Positions 55,766 through 64,000 of a DNA stretch of 64,000 nucleotides are shown piece after piece. The number at the start of each line of letters is the position of its first letter. The first letter of the stretch is position 1. Below the pieces are notes generated by a model that worked only from the letters and a program-made list of their open reading frames with translations, made no database searches and had not been told where the DNA came from. Position numbers and translations under genes: made by a program. This DNA comes from Lepraria neglecta (taxonomy: Eukaryota > Ascomycota > Lecanoromycetes > Lecanorales > Stereocaulaceae): positions 4,526,001 to 4,590,000 of the forward strand of contig CM065648.1 of assembly GCA_033220425.1 (NCBI GenBank). Direction: 5' to 3'.

Positions 55766-57885
55766 ATGAGCCTGCTACAGTATGCCGGAAGGCTGTTCTC
55801 TGTCGACACCCTCGATGCTCGGTTTATGACCTCCTCGAAGACACCGCCGTCACGTATTGATCCCGCCAGACCACCCGATAAGGTCCCCTACAATGTCTCG
55901 AGGAAAGGCAGAGCCGGTGGAGAAGACATGGCCAAAGGAGTATCTCCGCCGCGATGGAGATCTCCGGAATTTCTGTATCACGGCTTAGTCTTCCTCGTCG
56001 CCGTGCCCCTCATGTTTAAGACTGTGTATGATGTTTCGAAGCGTAAGCAATGCCCAGGACTTGGTACCACCTTTCTCTGAGGTCTATGAATTGACACTTG
56101 AATTATAGCTTCTGACCCCGAATACCACAAATTTGCTCCTCTTCTGTCCCCCGGCTGGATTCCTGGGCGTATGGTCGACAATTCAGACTCCCAATACTCA
56201 AATTTCAGAGACAATGTACCATACCTCTTTATCGTTATGACTTTGCACCCCCTTTTACGAAGACTTTTCGATAATTTGTACGGCTCAGTGGATCAGGCGT
56301 CGAAATCGGAATTGAAGAGAGCACCCAATGGCGGTAGTTCACCCCTTGGTTCGGAGTACACCGGGGCCGAGCGTCGATTGAACCAGCGGGTCACCTTCGA
56401 CGTGGGTTTTAGTATTCTGTTTTTGATCGCCTTGCATGGATTTTCGGCTCCAAAAATTCTAGTGATTTTGTACATCAACTACGCGATAGCAACACAGTTA
56501 AAGAAAGATTACGTACCGGCCGCTACCTGGATCTTTAACATTGGCATCTTGTTCGCCAATGAGTTAGGAAAAGGGTACCCGTACAGTGATATTGCCAATG
56601 CTATCTCGCCCTGGTCTCATTCGCGAGATTTACAAGAGCGGGATCCCACCGCCAACTGGGGTTCTGTCCTAGATAGCTATGGTGGATTGATTCCTAGGTG
56701 GGAGATACTCTTCAACGTCACGGTGCTACGGCTCATCAGCTTCGACTTTGACTACTACTGGAGCTTGAGTCGTACAGGAGGTAGTCCTATTGAGGTTTGT
56801 GAAATCTTTGAACCTGAAATTAAGCCAAGCAAATTTTTATACTGACTGCCACAAGAAGAAACAGCTCGATCCAGCGAATCTGTCAGAACGAGACAGAGTC
56901 GACATACCAGCCAAACCCCAAGACTACTCTTTTCGCCACTATCTAGCATATACGCTTTACTCGCCTCTATACCTCGCAGGACCCATATTGACTTTCAATG
57001 ACTATATTTCACAACAGCGTTATACCCCTCAAAGCATAAATTGGAACAGGACTCTGCTCTATGGCGTTCGGTTCTTGATCTGTCTTCTAACGATGGAGGT
57101 CATGATTCATTTCATTTATGTCATAGCTATCTCGAAAGCGCAGCCAGCATGGGAGGTCTACACGCCATTACAATTGAGCATGCTCGGCTACTTCAGTCTC
57201 CATCACATTTGGCTAAAATTGCTACTGCCCTGGCGTTTCTTCCGGCTCTGGTCATTGCTCGATGGCATTGACCCTCCGGAAAACATGGTACGTTGCATGT
57301 CCGACAATTACTCTGTCTTCGGCTTCTGGCGAGGTTGGCACCGAAGTTACAACCGATGGATCGTCCGATATATCTACATTCCATTAGGCGGCACTGGAGG
57401 ACCAAATACACGTGGGAAATGGGGTCAGGTTAGAGCAGTCTTTAACCTTTTGGTCTCGTTCACCTTCGTAGCAATGTGGCACGACATTCAGCTAAGGCTG
57501 CTTGTGTGGGGATGGTTGATCTCGCTGTTTGTTCTCCCGGAGACTGTTGCCACATTGCTGTTTCCCAAGAAGAAATGGGAAAACCGCAAGGAGGCGTATC
57601 GAGTCATTTGCGGCGTTGGAGCAGTTGGGAACATCCTGATGATGATGTCGGCCAATCTTGTTGGATTCGCGGTGGGCTTAGATGGCCTGAAAGGGCTGGT
57701 ACAAGGTATTGCCGGTTCCTATTCTGGTATGTCAAAACTCCTCTAGGCATTTGGAGCATATACTGAGGGTAAAGATAGGCCTGTTGTTCTTGGGTGTTGC
57801 TTGCGCAACCCTCTTTACCGGCGTGCAAGTCATGTTCGAGGTCAGGGAACAGGAGCTACGGCGGGGCATCAAGCTGAAATGCTAG
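55766..57885 (+). CDS. GUP1: GUP1-like MBOAT acyltransferase
   Basis: Exons are 55766-56042, 56109-56794, 56856-57726 and 57779-57885. Introns are 66, 61 and 52 bp with GTAAGC, GTTTGT and GTATGT donors. The product is 646 aa. The start MSLLQYAGRLFSVDTLDARF matches the usual GUP1 beginning. Next come a first membrane span (HGLVFLVAVPLMFKTVYDVS) and SPGWIPGRMVDNSDSQYSNF. Many spans follow, including LAYTLYSPLYLAGPILTFND, and the MBOAT active-site His lies in FVAMWHDIQLRLLVWGW. The C-terminus GIKLKC is typical. In yeast, Gup1 is an ER membrane O-acyltransferase that remodels the lipid part of GPI anchors. The last exon is short and easily missed, because the third exon runs on into an in-frame stop. 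Confidence 0.95.
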
Positions 57886-58143
57886 CATAGACTGATAAGA
57901 TTATTTTTCGTAGATGATTTGTATTCAGTTTAATTGTCGAGCCGTAGAGCGACTCGATTGTGTACTCGTTAAGTCGTAAAAGGAGGGCGTCGTATCCGTA
58001 CCAAGTCCTATTATTAAGCTTGGACATCTGAGGAGTCAAAGCTTCCTTTAACCTACCACTTTATGTACATACTACCACGAAACGCGACCCTCCTTTCCTA
58101 TAACCAGACCTACTACACATGATGCGACCAATTGGTACTCCAC

Positions 58144-60756
58144 ATGTCTCTTAGAAGACATGTTTGCCGCTTACCCCTCCATACCAAAGCACCCAACGAC
58201 TTTGTCTGGATCAGCGAAGATGTCCTCGATAGCGCAATCAGCCACTTCTCGCGCGGTAGAATATCGAGGCGACATGTCGGCCTCGCGCCTGGCCCCTTGG
58301 AGGCGAGAAAGAGGGCAGCAAAGCGGCGCATGGTGAACCTGGCGCACGTCGGTGGTGGAGGGGATATAGATCCAGGTCTGCTTCATGGACTTGGACGGGC
58401 GCCCGGACAGATGAGCTGGCAATGGCAGAGCCCTACGACGCCCGCAGGGAAAGACACAAAAGACACAACGGCGTTTCAGAGCTCAATGAGTCCTACTCCG
58501 CCCGTAGCGAAAGACACAAAAGGTGCCGCCGTTTCCAAGTCCAATGGCTTGCAGAGCGCTAACACATGCACAGAATCTGCTTCCTGGATGCGCTGGTTTA
58601 CGGATATTGACAGCAACAAAAATGATAAAAAAATACCAGAAGATAACGAGGGCAAAATCAACGTTCAGAAAATGATGTTGGCTGAGATACAGAAGGGTTT
58701 AGAGAAGGACGATTTAGTCAAGTTGCTCTTGCATGCCAGCACGCTGCATGAGAATTTGCCGATTGTTAGAACGCTGTCACCTGCTTCTGTGCCTGTCATT
58801 GAGAACCAGAGTCAAGAATCCCTACAGCCTGAACCCGTCAAGGCCGATCCCGAGTTGCTAGGGGACATGGAATTGTGCAAAAATCTAGACGAACTGCGTA
58901 CTTGGGCAACGACGTACAGGGTGGATTTGCGAAGCTATGGTGGGCTAGCGTTCCGGCACCTTTATCGCCTTGCACCACCACTAGCTACTTTATTGGAAGC
59001 GCTCGAAGATGCCGCCTGTGGTACTCCAGGAAACTTGATATACCTGCTGAACGGCCTACTTGAGCAACCTCTTTCCCAGACTGATACTGACTTATTGGGC
59101 CAGTGGGTCAAACGGAGGGCCAGTCTTGGGATGTGCTCTGAGGAGGAGATCATGAACGTCGCACGTCTAACATCTAGCAACTGCAGATCACCTAGTCACA
59201 AGGAGTGGAAATGCAGCCTTGCGGGATCATTGTTTGATGGACTACAATCGTCTACGGTTTTAGGACTAGAGGACGTGGAACCAAGGATACTTGAACTACT
59301 ATGGGACTCGGTATCCCAAAGTCTGTTCGCTCGCAATTTTCAGGAGCTAGGGACCAGAATCATCAAAGCTTTGCAGCCATTACAGGCAGAACGAATGGAA
59401 AACAGCATTAAATCTTTCATACAACAATTCATTCAGGCCCAAGCCACATTGCAGGTTCAAGATAAGCAAGAGGTGCAGCAACTCGAGGCAATTCCTTGGG
59501 TTATAGAGACGATCCGAAGTCTTCCACAAAATGTGGCAAATTCGGTGGTTGTCAGCACATGCGAAGCTCTGATTTACGCCAATACAGATCCAACAAGATG
59601 TAGAAGCGCTATGAGCAAGCAGCTTGATTCATGGTGGTCCGCGCTGGCTAAGTCAGGTCTCATTGACTTCAAACACGAGAACACAATAAAGACTCGGATA
59701 GAGCGCATGCTTGGCAAAACTTGGGCTGAATGCATGGGCAACGATCCGGCCCTGACTATCGTTGCTAAATACTTGCGGCATATTAATACATGCAATAAAG
59801 CTCGCTTTGTTTTGCAATACTGCTTTGAGCCTGATATGTCTGATTTCAGGAGAGCACACGTCATTTTTCAATTCGCAAAGTGGGGACGAGAACGGACCAC
59901 AGAGTCACCATTCATCAGTATGATGCGAGTAGCTCAGGAACAATCCATGTTGATACAGCTCAAAACGGCACGAGTGTTCAGGCTGTTGCAGCTGCTACAC
60001 ATGTCCGAGACTATCGTGGACATCGTTTCGAGTGCGAAGGAGGCCAATATTGATCTCGGTGAATATGCTGTCTTACGCGCCATCAGAAATCATATGAACG
60101 TATACCCGGAGATGGCCCAACGGATCTTTTGCGCCTATCCACAGCTGCCCCTTGAGAAATGCCCTGAATTCGCTGAAAGATTGATTGCAAATCCAACAAT
60201 ACACCCAAAATGGCCGTTAGTGTACTACAGGAGTCGTCATCCGGGCCGTGGTGTACCTTCCTGCCGAGAACATCTATGGGTCATTCGAGCTCGTGCACGT
60301 CTGTTGGAAAGAATGGCCCTTGCATATGCTCAAGACATGACGATGTCTCACCGTATGGCATTTCGAGAGGTCTACCGATGCTATCAAGTTCACATGAACG
60401 AGAGTCTTGGTCGCTTAGGCACTGGTATGGTCCTAGCTTTCACTAACACTGGAATAATACGGCCACTCCAGCAAGGCCAATGGGTCAGCACAGTAAAGCT
60501 TCGCTGGGTTCTGTCGCTGATCCGATCCGTAGAGAGCGCCGATGTTGCCGCCCAGGTTGACTCATTGGTCTATAGATGGCGTGGCGAGGTAATTCGGAAA
60601 ACCCGCGCAAGATTATCCCAGGAACAGAGACGTACGTCCTGCGTTAGATACGAATGTCCGGACTTTGAGATAAAGACTAAATGGTCGGAGCGTTGGGGCC
60701 GGTATTGGAAGACTCTAACTCCGTTGGATACCACTGCACGTCAGCCAGCGCCTTGA
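58144..60756 (+). CDS. Large conserved-type protein of unknown function, probably mitochondrial
   Basis: A single uninterrupted frame of 870 aa from the ATG at 58144. The first 15 residues (MSLRRHVCRLPLHTK) are basic and free of acidic residues, as in a mitochondrial presequence. Residues about 90-150 are low-complexity and contain two imperfect copies of a TPxxKDTK motif (near 58440 and 58500). The rest, from about residue 170, is mostly helical with Leu-rich stretches (LLHASTLHENLPIVRTL, MRVAQEQSMLIQLKTARVF), and the C-terminus is basic with several Trp (TKWSERWGRYWKTL). I do not recognise a catalytic motif or a named family. A helical-repeat organellar protein is one possibility. It begins 258 bp after GUP1 on the same strand. 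Confidence 0.85.
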   Translation: MSLRRHVCRLPLHTKAPNDFVWISEDVLDSAISHFSRGRISRRHVGLAPGPLEARKRAAKRRMVNLAHVGGGGDIDPGLLHGLGRAPGQMSWQWQSPTTPAGKDTKDTTAFQSSMSPTPPVAKDTKGAAVSKSNGLQSANTCTESASWMRWFTDIDSNKNDKKIPEDNEGKINVQKMMLAEIQKGLEKDDLVKLLLHASTLHENLPIVRTLSPASVPVIENQSQESLQPEPVKADPELLGDMELCKNLDELRTWATTYRVDLRSYGGLAFRHLYRLAPPLATLLEALEDAACGTPGNLIYLLNGLLEQPLSQTDTDLLGQWVKRRASLGMCSEEEIMNVARLTSSNCRSPSHKEWKCSLAGSLFDGLQSSTVLGLEDVEPRILELLWDSVSQSLFARNFQELGTRIIKALQPLQAERMENSIKSFIQQFIQAQATLQVQDKQEVQQLEAIPWVIETIRSLPQNVANSVVVSTCEALIYANTDPTRCRSAMSKQLDSWWSALAKSGLIDFKHENTIKTRIERMLGKTWAECMGNDPALTIVAKYLRHINTCNKARFVLQYCFEPDMSDFRRAHVIFQFAKWGRERTTESPFISMMRVAQEQSMLIQLKTARVFRLLQLLHMSETIVDIVSSAKEANIDLGEYAVLRAIRNHMNVYPEMAQRIFCAYPQLPLEKCPEFAERLIANPTIHPKWPLVYYRSRHPGRGVPSCREHLWVIRARARLLERMALAYAQDMTMSHRMAFREVYRCYQVHMNESLGRLGTGMVLAFTNTGIIRPLQQGQWVSTVKLRWVLSLIRSVESADVAAQVDSLVYRWRGEVIRKTRARLSQEQRRTSCVRYECPDFEIKTKWSERWGRYWKTLTPLDTTARQPAP

Positions 60757-61431
60757 TGAGATCAATGAATGTTCACAGTGAATTCAGAAACCCAAGATAC
60801 ATGCACGTCCAAGGATATTTGAAGCTCGGAGGACACCAAAGCTCTGATTATCCGATGCGGAGGATAAGGGATCCATGTCAACCCTCGATGTCTCGGCCAA
60901 ATTCTCGCCTTGCATGGATATGTGCATCACCACCTTTTCGCCTCGGTTGGCCTTCAGTACAAGTTTCGCCATTTCGCAATCTAATGATCTTCCGGTCATG
61001 TCAGTGGCAACTACCGGCCCGAGCCTTCCTTCAACCAAGCCTAAAGCTCTCCCGGGCAGCCGGGCTCGCGTGGTGACCGATTCTTTTGTTACCCGTGAGC
61101 CGGGGTAACAATTAGTCTGCCGTTCTGGGAACTGCTTCAGCACATAATAACTTCTCGACAATAGATCTTACCAAGAAATATTTGGTACATGAATTATAGC
61201 TTGATTGATTTTGAGCAGTCTGCTCCGCAGTTACAAGTTTGTAACTCCGTTATTTGTGGTGTTATTCAAGTACGCAATATACTGCTCGCCCTTCCAGATC
61301 GGCAAACTTATTTTACCCCGCGAGAAGTAGCGTTTGCCTGCTCACTTGGCCTTGCCTCTACCCGGAACTCTACCTAGACCATGACGTCTCTACCTTTATG
61401 CTACCACTACTCTCTCATCCCATTGCCTAAA
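60757..61431. other. Intergenic stretch, no gene supported
   Basis: Overlapping frames of 77 codons (plus, 60875-61108) and 125 codons (minus, 60784-61161, lacking an ATG at its start) show no domain. The right part is the promoter of the monooxygenase gene. Confidence 0.5.
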
Positions 61432-62730
61432 ATGACATCCTCTACCCCCCAAAAAGAAAAGCCCTTCAAGATAGCAATCCTCGGCGGCGGCATAGGCGGC
61501 CTCTCTCTCACCATCGGCCTCCACAAACGTCACATCCCCTTCCACCTCTACGAATCTGCGCATGCCTTCGCGGAAGTTGGCGCCGGTGTCGCCTTCGGGC
61601 CCAATAGTTTACGAGCCATGGGATTAGTTGACCCAGTAGTACTAGAAGGGTATATGAAGCATGTCACTTACAATGCCTTCCCTAGTAAGAAGTCTACGTG
61701 GTTTGATTACTACGCGGGTATGGATAGTGGGTTGGGGAAGGAGGGGGAGCATTTCTTCGAGGTTACCACCGGGGAGGGCGTGCTAGGAATGTGTTGTATC
61801 CACCGGGCCGTTTTCTTGGATCAATTGGTCTCTTTGGTGCCACCGGAGATGGTGAGCTTTGGGAAGAGAGCTGTTACGGTCGAGGAAACATCCAATGGTG
61901 TGCAGATAAAATTTGAGGACGGCAGTAAGGCGAGCGCGAGCGCCGCGGTCGGGTGTGATGGGGTGAAGAGCAATATCCGAAAAATGGTACTGGGCAAAGA
62001 GGATCCCGCTGCGTATCCATCTTTCACAGGGAAGTACGCCTACCGCGGTCTCATACCCATGAACAAAGCGGTGGACTTGCTCGGAGATGAATTAGCCCGG
62101 AACGCCATCATGTGGATTGGGAAACAAGGCCACATTCTCACTTTACCCATTGAGAAAGGGGAGGTCATGAACGTGGTTGCGTTCAAGACGAAGAAGGACG
62201 GCAAGTGGGACAATGAACACTGGGTCCTGCCCCAAGACAGAAAAGGCGTGGAAGACGACTATGCCGACTGGGGTGACAGTGTGAAGAAGATTGTTAGCTT
62301 GATGGAGAAACCGGATGTTTGGGCTTTGTTCGACTACCCACCCGCAAAAACCTACTACAAAGGCAGAACCTGCTTAAGTGGAGACGCTGCCCACGCAAGT
62401 ACGCCGCATCATGGCGCTGGGGCGGGTATGGCTATTGAGGATGCGTACATTATGGCGAGCCTGTTGGCGGAGATTGAGGATGAGAAAGGGATTGAGGGGG
62501 CGTTTAGAAGTTTTGATGCTGTGAGGAGGCCCAGGACGCAGAAACTGGTGAGTACGAGTCGGGAGTGTGGGAGAGTGCTGGAATGTGAGGGGAAGGGTAT
62601 TGGGGAGGATAGGGAGAAGTGGAGGAAGGATTTGGCGGAGAGGCATAAGTGGATTTGGGAGAAGAAGCTGGAGGAGGATTTGGAGGAGGCGGTGGCGATG
62701 TTGGAGGGTGGGAAGGCCCGAGTAACTTAA
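61432..62730 (+). CDS. FAD-dependent monooxygenase, salicylate-hydroxylase-like
   Basis: Intronless; 432 aa from the ATG at 61432. An in-frame ATG at 61381 would add 17 residues. The flavin-binding Rossmann motif GGGIGGLS lies at residues 18-25. The DG motif GCDGVKSN starts at residue 174 and the GD motif (CLSGDAAHASTPHHGAGAG) lies near residue 316, in the order and spacing of class A flavoprotein hydroxylases. Substitutes with related folds act on salicylate, on other aromatic acids or in secondary metabolism, so the substrate is undecided. The region has no neighbouring catechol-degradation or polyketide genes that would settle it. Convergent with PUP1, 168 bp apart. Its last 60 residues are Lys/Glu-rich. 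Confidence 0.9.
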   Translation: MTSSTPQKEKPFKIAILGGGIGGLSLTIGLHKRHIPFHLYESAHAFAEVGAGVAFGPNSLRAMGLVDPVVLEGYMKHVTYNAFPSKKSTWFDYYAGMDSGLGKEGEHFFEVTTGEGVLGMCCIHRAVFLDQLVSLVPPEMVSFGKRAVTVEETSNGVQIKFEDGSKASASAAVGCDGVKSNIRKMVLGKEDPAAYPSFTGKYAYRGLIPMNKAVDLLGDELARNAIMWIGKQGHILTLPIEKGEVMNVVAFKTKKDGKWDNEHWVLPQDRKGVEDDYADWGDSVKKIVSLMEKPDVWALFDYPPAKTYYKGRTCLSGDAAHASTPHHGAGAGMAIEDAYIMASLLAEIEDEKGIEGAFRSFDAVRRPRTQKLVSTSRECGRVLECEGKGIGEDREKWRKDLAERHKWIWEKKLEEDLEEAVAMLEGGKARVT

Positions 62731-62898
62731 GCAGGCTGGCAAAAACAAATGAAAAATAAGTAATAAGATAACTGCTCCGTTGCCCTATGCATGCAGCCCG
62801 CTATCTATTGGAGAGATCAAGCTGTTAATACAAGGATTATAGTACAGCCTTCGCTTTGCTGACCTCGAAGTTCGAAGCGTCAACTGGAAATGTGCCCC

Positions 62899-63801
62899 TC
62901 AAGCGTCGATGTCCATCTTCTCCACAACCACCACATCATCGTCCGACGACAGCTCGTGCACCGTGACATACTTGCTGATCTCCTCCCTCGTAATGATCTT
63001 CTCGTTCAAGACTGCGGTCGTACCACGCTTGAACTTGTAATCCCTCTGCTTCACCTCGCGCTGATTCGGCGTGATATAATTCCTCATCAGCGTCGCCTTC
63101 TCCTCCGTAATAACACAAACGTCCACATTACTCCCACTCCCCAAATCATTGAAAATCCCCGCCTGAATAGCATCACTAGCCAACTTCACGGCCTCCTCTT
63201 TCGTCATCTTCTGCTTCCACTGCGTCTCAAACACCGCCATAGCCGCCAAACTCCCCGATCCCATAGTCACATACGGCAACTTATCGGTACTGCCGTGGGC
63301 GTGGACAGTGTAGAGACCTACGCCTGTGGGATCAACGCCAGCGACGACGAGGTAGGCCCCGATATGGCCTTGATAGCGGAAGAGGTGCTGTTTTAGCATC
63401 GTCATACAGGTTACGACGCGCGGTTTGCGGCCTGTGGAGAGAGCGTGCAGTTCGAGGTTTGAGGAGATTATGGCCGTTGTGAATTCTGTGTCTGCGGCTG
63501 TGCCGGCGCCTGCACACCATATTTGGGGGGCTATGTAGTGGAGTTTTTCGCAGTTCTAGGATGGATGTTAGTAGATGTGGAGGTGAGGATTGGGGGGGTT
63601 TGGGGGGGTAAAAAGGGATGTGAGGACCTTGTCTGCTACTATGGGGCCGGAGGTTGCTCGTGTGTCTGCTGCTATGACTACGCCTCCATTGAATATGCAT
63701 CCGACGATTGTTGTGCCGGTGCTTGTGGCTTTGGGTAAGGGGACGCCTTGGGCATGGAGAGTGGCATTGCGGTTGTAGTTGGAGAAGTCGAAGCCGGGCA
63801 T
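62899..63801 (-). CDS. PUP1: 20S proteasome subunit beta type-7 (beta 2)
   Basis: Exons are 63628-63801 and 62899-63555, with a 72-bp intron (GTCCTC donor, a weak one) between VADK and [10 protein letters not shown]. The product is 276 aa. The propeptide ends ATSTG and the mature enzyme begins at Thr30 (TTIVGCIF), the catalytic N-terminal threonine of the trypsin-like site. Further family marks are [54 protein letters not shown] and [12 protein letters not shown]. The C-terminal tail is acidic. It belongs to the proteolytic core that degrades ubiquitinated proteins in cytosol and nucleus. Confidence 0.96.
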
Positions 63802-64000
63802 GATTGCGGAGGGAGCAGGTATTTATTGACTGTAAAACCAGTAAGGCAGCTGGCGAGGACGTTTTTTCAGGAGTGGGAGCTGTTGTCCCTCGATTATCAA
63901 TACGCTCTTCAGACCCTCTGGAGGTGATTCGAAATGCTGACTTTGGATTCTGTGGGTGAGATATAGCTGATGGATAGCAGTGACGAGGATGGAGCTGCCT
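63802..64000. other. 5' flank of PUP1 at the window edge
   Basis: About 200 bp upstream of the PUP1 start. I looked for a proteasome-associated control element (GGTGGCAAA) and saw no exact match. Nothing else can be assigned. Confidence 0.4.

Noticed and set aside
60784-61161. 125-codon minus-strand frame between the 870-aa gene and the monooxygenase
   Set aside because: Begins without an ATG and has no domain; considered non-coding.
61432-62730. Possible secondary-metabolite or aromatic-degradation cluster around the monooxygenase
   Set aside because: Neighbours are housekeeping or unknown genes; no backbone enzyme, ring-cleavage enzyme, regulator or transporter is adjacent.
1-64000. CRISPR arrays, bacterial operons and tRNA genes
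   Set aside because: Repeats seen are LTR modules or short tandem units, not spaced direct repeats. Genes have spliceosomal introns. I found no convincing tRNA cloverleaf by eye, though a tRNA search program was not available.

Overview
The window is nuclear DNA of a filamentous ascomycete (Pezizomycotina). The reasons are short GT-AG introns of about 46-140 bp with CTAAC/CTAAT branch sites, a 5S rRNA gene lying alone among protein genes, repeats with the CpA-to-TpA signature of RIP (repeat-induced point mutation), and the gene set itself. A leotiomycete is my guess from overall protein character; that is inference and weak.

Region 1, about 1-31.8 kb, is a gene-free, RIP-mutated repeat block. 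It resolves into Ty3/Gypsy-type LTR retrotransposon fossils nested in one another, each bounded by a 5-bp target-site duplication (TSD). Element C (3380-31165, very short 111-bp LTRs) was hit by element A (9293-23256). A was hit by element B (15280-21809) and by an unrelated insert of about 0.8 kb (11286-12077). The right LTR of C was separately hit by element D (24371-31116). A, B and D belong to one family and C to another; all four read on the minus strand and all are heavily decayed. At the right edge lie an AT-rich stretch and an inverted, almost unmutated LTR copy (31383-31814). Bases 1-3379 are older repeat DNA that I cannot classify.

Region 2, about 32.7-64 kb, is ordinary gene-rich euchromatin. 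In order: REI1-like 60S biogenesis factor (-); AZUL+HECT E3 ubiquitin ligase (+); a 3-kb stretch without genes but with a 76-bp tandem duplication; a decayed secreted-protein gene (-); a 5S rRNA gene (+); a mitochondrial membrane-anchored helical protein (-); an NRT2/CrnA nitrate transporter (-) with GATA-type and NirA-type motifs upstream; a D-serine dehydratase/D-threonine aldolase-like enzyme (-); a coiled-coil protein with Ser-Pro repeats (+); ARP4 (-); GUP1 (+); an unrecognised 870-aa protein (+); a salicylate-hydroxylase-like FAD monooxygenase (+); and proteasome subunit beta 2, PUP1 (-).

The genes are mostly housekeeping (ribosome assembly, ubiquitin-proteasome, chromatin, lipid remodelling, nitrogen uptake) and do not form an obvious pathway cluster. 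Several are paired head to head over 260-750 bp (REI1/HECT, DSD/coiled-coil, ARP4/GUP1). Exon boundaries below come from reading splice sites against conserved protein families, and for each spliced gene the summed exon length is a multiple of three. The points most worth a second look are the nested repeat structure with its nearly unmutated edge LTR, the unidentified insert in element A, a 24-nt intron candidate in the HECT gene, the nitrate-transporter promoter motifs and the 34-bp inverted repeat at 44.5 kb.
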